From contig NC_135726.1 in the NCBI RefSeq assembly GCF_964656455.1, positions 22,269,168-22,333,167 of the forward strand: a stretch of 64,000 nt of DNA, in the 5' to 3' direction. Under the pieces are notes generated by a model, which did no database searches, had not been told where the DNA came from, and saw only the letters and a list, made by a program, of their open reading frames with translations. Below are positions 1 to 11,280 of the stretch, one piece after another. Made by a program: the position numbers and the translations under genes. This stretch comes from Halichoerus grypus (taxonomy: Eukaryota; Chordata; Mammalia; Carnivora; Phocidae). Position 1 is the first letter of the stretch. The number at the start of each line of letters is the position of its first letter.

Positions 1-184
1 TAAAATTCTAAATTTTCTTTCATTTTTATGCACGCCCCCCACGTACCCTCTGCTCGAGCCACAGACTATTTCTTACCATTCCCCAAACACGCCAGACTCT
101 TTCATATTCCATGATTTTGCACATGTTGTTTTTTCTAACAGAGATACCCTGAAAATGAGTTGTGCCTACTCCAAATTTAAAAGG

Positions 185-410
185 CAGCTAAAATGTCACT
201 TCCTCTGTCAGACCTTCCCAAATGGCCTCAGGACACTGGGCGTACTCTCTTCACTTTGTTTCTCCCTCTGCTACAGCACTTATCTTCTCATCTTTACAGC
301 AGACATAGTTCAATTAAATCGCACTCATTAATCTGAGTTTCCCAAGCCTAAAAATGGTGTCTCCTACATTATCTGTCTTCTGGGGTTGACATTAGTGTGA
401 ACTCAATGTA
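185..410 (+). mobile_element. L2 LINE 3'-end fragment (old)
   Basis: The segment reads like the degenerate 3' part of mammalian L2: a pyrimidine-rich run about cut-offs and lists (CTTCCTCTGTCAGACCTTCC), then a stretch ending in a TGAACTCAATG-type tail. No reading frame survives. Boundaries are approximate. Confidence 0.5.
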
Positions 411-450
411 TGTATACATACATACACATGCACACAGATATATACGCATA
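404..450. repeat. ATGT/ACAT-rich simple repeat
   Basis: Alternating ATGTATGTATACATACATAC followed by CACA and TATA dinucleotides. It sits at the tail of the L2 fragment and is partly self-complementary. Confidence 0.7.
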
Positions 451-689
451 GATGATTCTCAGCTCCTCCCCTGGACCTTCCTTGCTTTCTATTCAGGAAA
501 CAATTACATTTTATAAGCTTTTCATTGTAAGGTAAGCTTATTTATAGAAAATAGGAGGACCTCAAAGTAAAAAAAAGGAAAAATAAGTCATTCCAATATG
601 TATCCAATCTCAGAAAGAGGGGACCGTTTGCCACCCATGAAAGGTAACCATTCCATCCTGATTCCATAGATGATTGTTATTACTCATAG

Positions 690-870
690 ATGTGAGTTCC
701 AGTCCTACCTCTGGTCTTGGAAGCTGTAATAACCTGGTTGATTTACGTGCCTGCTCTGACATCTAAGATTTTCATCTATAAATTGGGAATGATTGTACTT
801 AGAGAGGTTATATGAGGATGAATGGGTGCTTGATACATGGCAGGAGCTGAATACACTGCAGCCACCAGTT
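690..870 (+). mobile_element. MIR SINE fragment
   Basis: The order of motifs is that of MIR: 'ccagtcctacctctggtctt', an unrecognised centre, 'catctataaattgggaatga', then 'gaggttatatgaggatgaat' and a 'gcttgatacatggcagg' 3' part. Open frames of about 100 to 125 codons overlap it on both strands but are chance frames inside the repeat. Confidence 0.7.
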
Positions 871-1224
871 TTGCTGGCAAATTCAACCCTTGGCTTCACC
901 AGTAAGTCCTGGAATTGGACATATGCTGATGAATTCACTGATTGGTGTCCTGGGGAAGAGCTGCACCTCGTACCACCAATTGAGTGGCACAGTGGTAGTC
1001 TAAAGGGCACTGGATTAGGAATTAAAGTAGTTGTCTCATCGGACAACAAATGGGAAAGGGTCTTACAGAAAGCTTCACACATATGAACATTTAGATTCTA
1101 GACTAGCCTTCCCAGAAATTACACAGTGATCTTGTGCAAATGATCTCTTTTTAATGTGTCTATTTCCCCACTTGTTAAATGAGAATCATAATATCTAACT
1201 CCCAGCAATTTTTTTGGTCTTTAA

Positions 1225-1470
1225 ATAATATTATAATCATGTTGTTTATGGGTTGTTTTCTGCATGTCAGGCACTGGGTGAAGCACTGGGCATGAATCAT
1301 CCCATTTAATAGCACAACATTTCTGTGAAGCAGATGCTACTATCTATTTACCCATGAGGAGATTAAGCCTTCATGGGATGTCAGTAACATGTTCAAGGAA
1401 ACACAGCCAGTTTACCTGTATTTAAAGCTCATGCTTGCAACTGCTAAATTGTATTGTTTCCCCTTAAATT
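1225..1470 (-). mobile_element. MIR SINE fragment, reverse orientation
   Basis: Read on the plus strand it shows the reverse MIR order: 'gtcaggcactgggtgaagca', 'cccatttaatagcacaacat', 'gaggagattaag', then 'acacagccag'. It is strongly diverged. Confidence 0.7.
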
Positions 1471-1945
1471 TAGTTTACTCTGAGCTTACTAAGGGCAGGA
1501 TATGGAAGTTAACAGGATAAGCAAAGTCTCTGCTTTCATGAAAGTTGCATTCTAATGGAAAGAAACAGATATAATAACATAGTTTCAATTAGTGATAATA
1601 CATTTGAAGAAAAAAAAAAAAAAAAAAAAAGGAGGATGTGATGACCAGATAAGACAGAAGCCCTTTAGATATCATGGCCAGGAAAGGCCTTTCTGGTTGA
1701 TAACATTTACTACTGGACCTAAATAGTGAGAGGACTGTGTGTGCTAAAGGGACTCAGTAGCATCTGGGGCACAGCTCAACAAATGTATGCTCAGTGGAAG
1801 CAGAAATCAATCAATGAATCAATCAGCTAGTCTGCCAGTCAGCCAGCCTACAGCTAGACTCAGCCCTTCTGCTAATTGACTGTAAGACCTAGCAGTGACT
1901 CTGAACTCTCCCTGCGTAAGAGGACCTGTAAAAGCACTGATGTCC
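1471..1945. other. Intergenic, unassigned; A-run and TCAA-rich patch
   Basis: No gene or recognisable repeat. It holds a pure A run of about 23 bases at 1608-1630 and a short CAATCAATGAATCAATCAG simple-sequence patch near 1806. Confidence 0.6.
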
Positions 1946-2045
1946 CAGGGTTTCTTAATCAGTTGGTCTGGGGTGGGGCCCAGGTAGCTTAAGGTCTAAC
2001 AATTCCTTATGTGATTCTAATAATCAGCACTGGTTAAGAATCACT
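1945..2045 (+). mobile_element. MER5-like hAT DNA transposon fragment
   Basis: 'ggtctggggtggggcccagg' followed by 'gtgattctaataatcagcac' and 'ggttaagaatcac' is the shape of MER5A/B non-autonomous hAT-Charlie elements, with the centre missing. Confidence 0.55.
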
Positions 2046-2129
2046 AATCGAAGGAAATATATTTCCTATCTTTGAGCCTCATTTTTTTCATCTGAAGGAT
2101 GAGGAGGAAAAACATGAGCAGTCTCCAGT

Positions 2130-2310
2130 ATAGTGGAGACCCGTGCTATTCAAAGTATGGATCTGGAATAAGCAACATCTGCATCATTTATTAGAAATTC
2201 AGACTGGTGAGTCTCACACCAGACCTAGTGAACTACAGTCTGGATTTTGACAAGATTCCCAAGTGATTTCTAAGCACGCTGAAGTTTGAAATGTGCCGGA
2301 CTAGATTATG
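2130..2310 (+). mobile_element. MER5A-like hAT DNA transposon
   Basis: 'gctattcaaagtatggatct', 'caacatctgcatcatttatt', 'agaaattcagactggtga', 'cccaagtgatttctaagcac' and 'gctgaagtttgaaatg' follow the whole MER5A order. It lies about 90 bp from a second MER5-like piece, so two insertions or one broken element are both possible. Confidence 0.7.
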
Positions 2311-3305
2311 CCATGAACTAAAGCTGCCAGATAACAAATGAGAGGGACAAGGTCAAAAATGCTTGTCCTGAAACCCAGGACCAGCATGGATCACCTGCTT
2401 ATTATTAACCATGGAGTTCTCCCATGTTAAAGCCAGGATGGTTTCCATGAATTGCTCTGAGACTAGATAAGTCCTTTTTGGGTTTCAGAATTCATTCTAA
2501 AATGTACCAAGAAAAGCTTGGTATAGATTTTATTTTCATGCTTCAAGATGCTGCTTTGAACTTTAACCAAAACTTTCCTAACTTAAAGAATAAATTATGA
2601 ATAAGGTCATAAATCTCATTAAAATCTAATATTCAGCAAAGCGGCCTGGTGTGTATACTATGGAAAATTGGATTTCACTGTAACTGGAGCCCTATGTATA
2701 ATATTGCAAGTTAATTACAGAGGTTAGTTTTTGAACATGTAATGATAGCTTATATAGTCTCAGTCTGTGCTACTATCAGAATTTAAGTGCTCTTAAGAGA
2801 CCAAATTTAATAATTGTTCACCTATTCAGGTTCACAAGACTAAACGTTTCCTGGGTAAATAGCAATTTACATCTTTTTGGTACAGATAAAATTAACCGAT
2901 TAATAAAGTCTTCATATGCATAACCATACAAAAGAAACAGTTCTTCTTACAATATATGTTAAGTTTGACTCAGTTTAAATTCTCTCACACTGTGCTCAGC
3001 CGTTTGTCTAAAGGGTTGGAAAAATTGCTCTTATTTGTTACTCGGGTGGTGCCTTAGGGTGTCTGTACACCTTTGACTTGCAAATAGTTACACAATCTGT
3101 ATTATTTGAGTTGATGACTTAATCACAATAATTTTATTGTTTATATGGAGTACAATCAAAATGTAAAGAGCTATGTAACAAGCATTAACGGATTGTGCTT
3201 CTTTTGTCCATTTCTGAAGGGAACTGAACAGTGTTTTCCTCCTAAAAAACAGCACCTGTAATGCCTTGAACGTGCGGAGAAATGTTCTCATACATGCGCT
3301 TGGCC
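2311..3305. other. Intergenic, nothing recognised
   Basis: About 1 kb of AT-rich sequence without a convincing frame, RNA gene or repeat family that I can name. Confidence 0.5.
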
Positions 3306-3396
3306 CGCACACGCACACACGCACGCACATGCACACACACGCACGCGCACGCGCGCACGCACGCGTACACTCATCCATACACACACACACACACGC
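3306..3396. repeat. (CA)n/(CG)-rich microsatellite
   Basis: Ninety bases of almost perfect purine-pyrimidine alternation mixing CACA, CACG and GCGC steps, then a pure (CA) block. Two opposing 67- and 100-codon frames run through it and encode only Thr/His or Cys/Val dipeptide runs, so they are not genes. Confidence 0.9.
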
Positions 3397-6019
3397 TCAT
3401 AAACACCTACATTCTTCCCTCAGTAGAAAAAGAACACCAAAGTGACAGAGTGCTGTATCTATGTTTTGTTTCCTTAGCTAAATAAGTTTTTGGTTCCTGT
3501 TAAATCAATATACTAAAGGATAATTTAATGAAAAGAAGACACAAATTACATTTTCTTGTTTCTCTGAAATAAATTAATTCACAGGGTGCTTTATCTTGTT
3601 TAGAAGTTGTCTTAACCCAGGAGATATCACTGAATAATCTTTAATGTAGAAAAATAAACTCGGCACAGTGCAGATATATATTTAAATGGCATTGATAAAT
3701 CAAATTTAAACATCAATCCTTGTTAGCATTTCTTTAAATGTGCTCTCCTTCCAGCTAATGAAAACTGAGGAGAGATTCAGAGTGCCCCACCATTATTGAT
3801 TACTGAGAGTTCTAATTTCCCTCCTGAGATTGCACTTTGGCCAAAACTTTCACATTCGTATTTTCCAACTAAAGAAAGTAATAATTATAAATTAATGATA
3901 TCAGTTCTATCGAAATGCAATCACTGCAGTTTCACTGAGGGGAGGTAAAAAAAAAAAAAAAAACAACTCAGCTTTAGAAAAATTTCAATCAACATCTTGA
4001 TTCCACAAAGCCATTTGTATTCATGGCAAAATGGACTTTGAGCTATCGGAAATACGCACCTGGCTTTTCCAGTTCATCCCACTCGTTTTGCTTACCAGTG
4101 GTAGAAATACTAATGGGTTCCTTCTGAAGTCATAATGAGAGATTAGGCAGTTGATGGTTTAAATAATAAATAAAGAGGCTAATTTAATATGTCCTTAGGC
4201 AATTGTGCAAAAAGGCACCATTAATGTGTATATGTGAGTGTGTGTTTTTTAAGATAAGAGGCAGACAGTTTTGACATCAGAGTACAGCATCACTTAGTCT
4301 CCTGCTAGAATCCTGGCTCTGCACATTCTGGCTCTGTCCATGCAAGACGTCCTTTCCTGGGAAACTGTATGCACCTCTCCAGTGTTTCTAGATCTTCCAC
4401 ATGTGCATTCTAAATGGACATTCTGAAAAGTCAAAACTATTATTGTGCAATCCAAAAATTCATCTGCTGTGCTCTTCAGGTACAATCAAAGTTCCTTCAA
4501 GCATTTTCAATCTACAAAGACATTCAGCCTTATTTAGCCTCAAATCCAATTTTTAAGGATCCTCTAAAGTCAATATGAATATGTTAATTTAGTTTTATCA
4601 TCATAACCACATAAGTGCTTATAAATATCTGCAGGATCCACGTGTAAGCATACATATTTTAACATTATCGAAAGCCTTCTGAAGTTGTTGAGTTCTTAGA
4701 ACTGATTATAGTTTCCAAAGAACTCTGAATTATGCACAGAAAAAAAACCACCATCTATTAGAATTCAGCGTTCTCCAAAGTATATTTATTATGCTATTAG
4801 TAGCAGTTTGTGTATTTAATGTGAGACTAATAATTCTCTTAGAATGACTCCACATATTATTACACTATTGCAGATTGCAAATGTTTTATTTGGTAGCATT
4901 ATTTTCTGAGTATCACAAATTCTGTAAAGCCATTTTAAAATAATTTAGATTTTTGGATGCATCCATCATTCCAAGTTTATCTTTTAACAACTTGCCTCTT
5001 TGAAATAACCAATGCCTTTAAAAATTAAAAGATAGGTTAAAAAATCCTCCCAGCACTTTTTTGCTTTTGAGCAAAACCTAATGAAAATGGAAGGAAACCC
5101 AACTTGCGTATTCCACTTACACTTCAGAGCAGTATAACTTTCATAACGTATGTTTACACTTTAAGACACCATAGCGTATCAATTAGCAAACATGCTTATG
5201 AAAATGTCCATTTAAAGGAACATTCTTACAATGTACATAGTCTTGTACATCCCAAGATGCTGACAACATGATACACCAGCTGCAAACTGATGAAAATGCA
5301 GTAATTCTGAATTTTAATATAATATAAGCCATGTCAGCAACATTTTGAAGACCAGCTGCCAAGATTTCAATCCAACTGAATGGATAATGTTATTTTTATA
5401 TTCTGTTCTCTTCTGGCAAATTAGACTTTCCCCCCTTTTTCCTTATGATAAGCTTCGACTTATCAACAACAACAAAACTTCTGACTGAACATCATGCAAT
5501 GAATTATCACTGTGTTTCAGATGAAAGACTAATTACAGTGATGAAAAGTAAAGAGACCACAACACTGCCAAGGAGAGAAACTGCAACAAAATATTATTTG
5601 TTATTTGAAATTTGATATATTCCATTGCAAGGATAAGTAACGTTTACAAAAAAAAAAATCTGTTTTCTATTCAAATTCAAGTTGCAATACATGGCATCTT
5701 GCTTACTAACTCAATTTCTTATAAACCCAGGTGAAAAATAAATTTGACAGAATATTTCGTGTTGAGTCAGATTTCCCCAGTGTTAAGCCAGTCTCCTGAG
5801 AATGTCTAAAAATGAAAAATAAATGGATGGTGGCACCACCGATCTGGCCAAAGTGATTTGCCACAGCTATCAGGCTATCAGGATATGCTGTGTCTCAGGG
5901 ACCCCACCAGCTGACCTGGACTTCAGCCATTCAGTACCCCTCCCCCACAAGCAAGTGGAGCTGACAAGCCCTGCTGGGTGGTGATTATTTATAATGACTT
6001 TGTTCATCCTCACCCCTCC
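3397..6019. other. Repeat-poor intergenic stretch
   Basis: About 2.6 kb, strongly AT-rich, with only short A runs (3949-3963, 5649-5658) and no SINE, L1, LTR or coding frame I can recognise. Absence of visible repeats is compatible with conserved non-coding sequence, but the sequence alone does not show that. Confidence 0.5.
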
Positions 6020-6320
6020 ACTCCGCCCTCCACAGTGCTGCTCCCATAATCTTCCCAAATTACAGGCAGGTGCAACACACCTGTTTAAAGCTATTCAGTA
6101 ACCTTCATAGACTGGAAGAAAACCGAAATCCCTTAGTTCTTCATCATTTGGCCTCTGCCTACCTTTCATCTCAATTCCTGTCCCACTACCCTGAGTTTAC
6201 CAACAGCTATACTCTTATCATAAGGAACGCTCTTCAGTTTCTAAAATTCAGTCTTTCCTCCTGCATCTCTGTATCTTTGCACAAACCTCTCTTCTGGAAA
6301 AATCCTTCTGTACTATAAAT
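6020..6320 (+). mobile_element. L2 LINE 3'-end fragment
   Basis: 'cagtgctgctcccataatct', 'cctgtttaaagctattcagt', then a pyrimidine-rich 'cctctgcctacctttcatct' and 'ctcttctggaaaaatccttc' follow the order of the L2 3' region. An 82-codon frame within it is a by-product. Confidence 0.65.
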
Positions 6321-6359
6321 TTTTAAAACTTCCTATTTTCCTGATGCAACATCCCCACA

Positions 6360-6640
6360 AGCAGGATGTGATTATCATGCCCAGCTGCCTAGGTGCAGCA
6401 GTGTGATAAGGCTGGCCCCTACCACAAGTTTCCTTCTTGCCCTCCCTTGACTATGGCTCAGTGGCATTCAAAAACACCAATGAAATCCCCCCATGCCTTG
6501 GACTTGTGTATTCTACCCTGATCTCCAGTAAAGGCACTTGCTTGGGTCTGCCCATCTGCTTGGTTAATCCTACTTTCTTGGTGCTCCTCCCTTAGAGCCC
6601 CCTGTGTGGAGTGCCATGCCTCCCTCTTCTAGTATTTGTG
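6360..6640 (+). mobile_element. Possible old LTR remnant
   Basis: A C-rich block with CCTTGACTATGGCTCAGTGG, a run of CCCCC and a terminal AATAAA-like 'tataataaattctttaattt'. This looks like a decayed retroviral LTR but I cannot assign a family or find its ends. Confidence 0.35.
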
Positions 6641-6924
6641 AGTATAATAAATTCTTTAATTTCATATGCCTTTCCAAGTGTCACTTCCAAGACCAATTTG
6701 GGATGATCTTTAAAGACCCCACAAGGGAACTTACTCCCCCATTTATAACACACCTTCTCTTGACTTCCTAGAATCCTCTCCTCAAGTACTCCTCTCTTGA
6801 ATGTCAGGCTGGATCCGTTCTGCATACCATAGAACCCCACTGTTTCCTCTCTTAAGGCACCTTTCACATTCCGTTGCTCATATGTGGGAGTTCTGTGGTT
6901 GAGAACATATGGTAGGGTTTCAAT

Positions 6925-7100
6925 ATGTCTTTGCCATTTACCAGCCTGGTAGCCTTAGAAAAATCATTTAAGCTTTCTAAATGACAGTTTTCTTATCAGA
7001 AAGGGGGAAAAAAAGAAGTTAAAACTAATTTCCTGCTTGATGTAGTTATTGGGAACAAAGATTGAGATAATCCCTGTAAAGCCCATGCCAACTGGCATAG
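6925..7100 (+). mobile_element. MIR SINE fragment
   Basis: 'tgccatttaccagcctggta' then 'aaaatcatttaagctttcta', 'cagttttcttatcag' and a 'gcatagtaagtgatccc' 3' end match MIR order. Confidence 0.6.
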
Positions 7101-7327
7101 TAAGTGATCCCATAATTTGGGGTCAAGTTATTGCCTATTTCAATAAAATCTGACATCTATGTAAAAATGTTTTCATGCTTTTAAGAAAATCAGATTGTTT
7201 CAAGGGACTGCTTTTTCAGAAATTGGCATCAGTTGTTAAAAGAAAGCATAATTATATGTGGTGGACATAGATGTATACATACACCCAAATACATGAACCA
7301 AAATGCAAAACTGACGTGTAGTTCCAT

Positions 7328-7511
7328 GGGGCGCCTGGGTGCCTCAGTCAGTTAAGCACTGGACTCTTGATTTCGGCTCAGGTCATGATCTCAGGGTTGG
7401 GCTGTGGCTCAGCAGGGAGTCTGCTTCTCTCCCTTTCTCTCTCCCTCCCCCTGCTCACCCTCTTGCTCTCTCTAAAATAAATAAATAAATCTTAAAAAAA
7501 AAAAAAAAAAA
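7328..7511 (+). mobile_element. CAN-SINE (SINEC), full length
   Basis: Starts GGGGCGCCTGGGTG and ends in TAAATAAATAAATCTT plus an A tail. Imperfect flanking copies of 'agttcca' suggest the target duplication. The body lacks the usual 'gatcccagggtcctgggatc' block, so it is a shortened or older copy. Confidence 0.9.
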
Positions 7512-7692
7512 CTAACATAGAGTTCCAATAATGACAAGTAGAGAGCCATGTTAACTCAAGCAAATTATTTTACTTTATGGACTTTAATTTTCTTTTCTGA
7601 AAGTAATAGTCAATCTAGAGATTACTTATCTATGTTTCAATTCTGTCATGAGACCAGAGTTGTGAATTCAGTATCAATATGTAGGTCTTCCA

Positions 7693-7890
7693 GGGTCCCT
7701 GGGTGGCTCAGTCGGTTGAGTGTTTGACTCTTGGTTTCAGCTCAGGTCATGATCTCATGTATGGTGGGATGGAGCCTCGTGTCAGTCTCTGCGCTCAGTG
7801 GGGAGTCTACTTGAGGATTCTCCCCCCTCTGCCCCTCCCCACTCCCCTCTCTCTTTCTCTCTCTCAAATAAATAAATAAATCTTTTAAAA
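7693..7890 (+). mobile_element. CAN-SINE (SINEC), full length
   Basis: Starts GGGTCCCTGGGTGGCTCAGT with a pyrimidine body and an AAATAAATAAATAAATC tail. The head has mutated from GGGCGCC to GGTCCC. The 3' end merges into an AT palindrome. Confidence 0.9.
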
Positions 7891-7910
7891 TTATATGTAC
7901 ATATAATTTT
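7887..7910. repeat. Perfect 24-bp AT palindrome
   Basis: The 12 bases beginning AAAATTATAT are followed by their exact reverse complement, with GTAC at the centre. It lies at the tail of the adjacent SINE and is followed by more TATA repeats. Confidence 0.9.
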
Positions 7911-7911
7911 A

Positions 7912-9109
7912 TATAATATATATATGCCTTCCAATTACTGATCTGGAAGTCTTTGAATTCCCTCCTATTTATTTTGTGATAATTTGCAAAGGGTAAGAAG
8001 CACTGCTCTTTTTTTTTTTTTTTTAATTTTTGCCATGGGAAATTTTGATTTAACAAAAAATAAGGCATTATTCTCATCCTTAAGAAGGGTATATTTTAGT
8101 AGAGTGGCAAAATCTGTTCAAGTTTCCTCATGTTGAGAATAGCAGCATATTGGGTCTGGAAGTGGGCAGTTTTAAGAATCCGTAGAATTGTGTATCTCAA
8201 CAGTTTTCATTCTGGCTGTTTTGCCCTTCAGCCAGAAGGGCAGAAGAAAACTGGGTTTGAATGTAATTTAAGACAACTTAGAATAACAGATTGGCTGTTT
8301 TGAAGGACATTTATTGTGCCCATAGCACTGAGCAAGAAGGCCTATCGCAAAGAGCCTTGTATAATGTTCCAGTTCCTAGTGCTCTTAAAGACCCAGCCTC
8401 TTCCCACATTAAGCCTAAGAAATGAATCATTTCAAATTGCATGTTAAAATGCATAAGAGCTTCTGCTGATAGATGCTTTTCCTTTGGAGCCCACAGTCTC
8501 TAATTTCACTCTCAGATGTTCACTCATACATCAATCATGGCAAGCCAGCCTTGAGTCTCTGTCAGCCTGTGGGATTGCCTCTGTGTGTCTATTCCAAGTT
8601 CAAATCCAGCCTTTCAATTAGTGGGTTAAGTAGGTATTCAGGGTCTCTGAATTGGGATATTTTCCTTCAATCAACAAAATGAAGGAATAGATTGTATGGT
8701 GCTTCCCTCTCTTTGCAGAACTGGATGGTCATTTCCCTGGTTCAGTTCAATTTGATTTGGCCGAACTCTGATTTATTATAATCTGCTAGTCTGGTATCAA
8801 CTGTAAATAATTGAGGAAATACACACTATCCACAAACAAAACAAAATACAAATGCAATTTGATCACAATATCATATCTTCATATATAGTTTATGTAATTG
8901 GTGCTACAAGAAAACATAGGGATGAGGTATCAATATAAACTGACAATTTCATATTTTCAGATTGGGATTAGAGCATGTAAAGTTTGCTTTAGTAAAGATG
9001 TTACTAGCTGGGCCTGACTCCCTCGTTATCCCCAACTTCACCTCCCCTTGCACTCTGCTGCAGTCACGATGAACATTTAGAGTGCCCTGAAATTAGCATA
9101 TTTTTAATG
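7912..9109. other. Intergenic, nothing recognised
   Basis: No gene, RNA or named repeat. It has a T run near 8011-8025 and a small perfect 9-bp inverted repeat at 8210-8237 (TTCTGGCTG ... CAGCCAGAA). Confidence 0.5.
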
Positions 9110-9320
9110 TCATGAAGCCTTTATACATATTCCTCTCTCTACTGGATTACATACTCTTAGTCATCCATTAGACACACTCCTATCCAAACTCTAAAACCCT
9201 GGTTAAATGTTTTCTTAATTGATGTAGAGATCTGCCTCCCACTAAACTTGAGAATGAGAGTCATATTTCATTCATTAATAGGAGTCTACAGCCAACATAT
9301 TGCCTGGGAGAAAGTATGCA
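9110..9320 (+). mobile_element. Possible L2 3'-end fragment
   Basis: 'tactggattacatactctta' and 'gagaatgagagtcatatttc' with a trailing 'gatgaatgaaagattgatta' repeat are reminiscent of an L2 tail. Divergence is high. Confidence 0.4.
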
Positions 9321-10233
9321 TGCCATGATAACTTTCTTTTAATGAAAGAGTAGATGAATGAAAGATTGATTAAATGAAGGGCATTGATTGAAGGGAAGAA
9401 GGCAAGGATACTCAAGGTCAGGAGTAGGAGAGTGGGGGAAAATGGTGTGGAAATAGGCCGATCTCTTGTACAGAAATGTATGGGGACGTGACTGACAGAA
9501 TTAGTGTGCAAGGTTGACACACAGTGGGAGACAAGTTTGTATGGGTCTTGGAGGCAATGAAGTTGCATTTAGGATTAATGTATTGCATTCTAGATAGTCA
9601 AAGAGGATTCTTGAGCAGATAAAAGTAATAAATGAAACATTATTTATGGGGAACTCATTGTTCTGCCTTAATAAAGCCCTTGACACTACAAAGAAAATCA
9701 GACTTGTTTAATAAAATCTGAAATGGGACGATAAGAAAATAGTAGGGTTGATATCACATGACACTCACCTTAGTCCTGTTGCATATAGATTGTGACTCCT
9801 GCTTGGAAGTGGCAATTTATAAAATGTTAACCTTGAGACCTGGATAAGTGAATGTCATTTGCAGGGCATGGAGGCTGCACTCTGAAACTCTGTCTCATTA
9901 TGGCAAATAACAGAGCAACGAAGAAAGCACAGAAACGTTCGACTACTGGAAGTCAAAGTTCACAAGCAAAATGCCTTCATGTGTTTGTCACTGCACATTT
10001 GCATTTTATACATCATTTTATTTTCCACTGTGCTTTAATAATCATTTTAGCTATTTACCTTTACACATGCAAAATTCACAATTTGCATCTGCAAATATCT
10101 GCTCCTAGATACATCTGCCCACCTGCAGCATAATTAACTAACTGAAATTCTTTGACATTCTAAGATGTAAACAGTTTCCTAGCCCTGATGTTGGTGAGTC
10201 GGCAAATATTAAAAGTTGATGCTTGATTTTTTC
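9321..10233. other. Intergenic, unassigned
   Basis: The part to about 9690 has a mid-repetitive feel ('gattcttgagcagataaaag') but I cannot name the family. The remainder is AT-rich without recognised features. Frames of 60 to 97 codons on both strands show no domain or codon-use sign of a gene. Confidence 0.4.
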
Positions 10234-10404
10234 TTCCTTACCCCTTCCCCCCTCCCCCTTTCCTCCCTCCCTCCCAACCTCCGTCCCTCCCTTCCTTCCT
10301 CCCACCCTCCCTTCCTTCCTCCATCCTTCTTTTCCTTCCTTCCTTCCCATACTTCCTTCCTTCTTCCTTTCTCTCATCCTTCTTCTCCTTCTCTCCTTCT
10401 CTTA
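10234..10404. repeat. Polypyrimidine CCTTCC tract
   Basis: About 170 bp nearly all C and T on the plus strand, built from irregular CCTT, CCCT and CTTCTC units. Four overlapping open frames (two each strand, 60 to 85 codons) exist only because the tract lacks stops. They encode Pro/Ser/Leu or Lys/Gly/Glu runs and are not genes. Confidence 0.95.
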
Positions 10405-10715
10405 AAGATACAGCATTATCTCTGCCACTTGGACACTTCAGAACAAATCTTCTGGTTGTGGTTGCAAATCTGAAAATATTTTGGAAGTGCAATAGGTGAT
10501 CTAATTTATAGTCCAGATCTGTCCCTTATCACTGAAGCTCTCATTCCACCAGCTGATGGCAGTGTTGCTGACTGACAGCCTACAGCTAAGCCTCTTCAAA
10601 AAATCGCTCCCAGATAACGTATCCAAGTTTATGGCATCTTTCCAAAGTCACACCTTTTACCCAGGGTCATCCTGTATCTAATGACTGGATGTAGTAGATA
10701 AAATCTTTGCTCCCT
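10405..10715. other. Intergenic, nothing recognised
   Basis: Unique-looking sequence between the polypyrimidine tract and an MLT1/MST-like LTR. No gene. Confidence 0.5.
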
Positions 10716-11055
10716 GTCTTAGTTCAGGCTGCTATAACAAAATACCATAATGGATGGTGTAAACAACAGACATTTATTTCTCACAGTTTTGGAGGCTGGG
10801 AAGTCCAACATGAAGGTGTAGGGAGGGGCCTGCTTCCTGGCTCCCAGAACTCATCTTCTTGCTGTGTCCTCACATGGCTGAAAGAGAGCTGGAGAGCTCT
10901 CTGGGGTCTCTTTTATAAGGGCACTAGTCCCATTCATAAAGGCTTTACTCTTATGACCTAATTACCTCCCACAGGCCCCACCTCCTAATCTGATCACACT
11001 GAGAATTAGGATTTCAACATATGGATTTTATAGGAACACATTCAGTCCCCTGTGC
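10716..11055 (-). mobile_element. MaLR solo LTR (MLT1/MST-like)
   Basis: On the plus strand it reads 'gctgctataacaaaatacca', 'cagacatttatttctcacag', 'ttttggaggctgggaagtcc', 'tgctgtgtcctcacatggct', 'tcttttataagggcactagt', 'cccacaggccccacctccta' and 'aggatttcaacatatggatt'. That is the reverse complement of an ERVL-MaLR LTR. No internal region is attached, so it is a solo LTR. An 84-codon frame inside it is incidental. Confidence 0.8.
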
Positions 11056-11059
11056 TCCA

Positions 11060-11280
11060 TTTGCCCCAATCCAGGATAATTCTGCAGGGACACCCCAGCC
11101 CCACAGCTTTCTACAGTATAGACTATATAGCATTGCAACCCAACTTCTTGTTCTGCCCCGAATCCTGGTTACTTTACTGCCCACATTTGTGGGGAAGTGA
11201 GAAAACACCACATCACATGTCCTGCATACTCATCTCCATGTCAGAGTCTGTCTCCAGGGGAACTTGACCTTCCATAGGAA
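11060..11280 (+). mobile_element. Possible LTR remnant next to the MaLR LTR
   Basis: 'cagtataga' through 'ggggaagtgagaaaacacca' and 'tccatgtcagagtctgtctc', 'caggggaacttgacc' resembles the 3' end of an old LTR family. Low certainty. Confidence 0.35.

Noticed and set aside
10138..10492. Several frames of 60 to 85 codons on both strands
   Set aside because: They are caused by a stop-free polypyrimidine tract.
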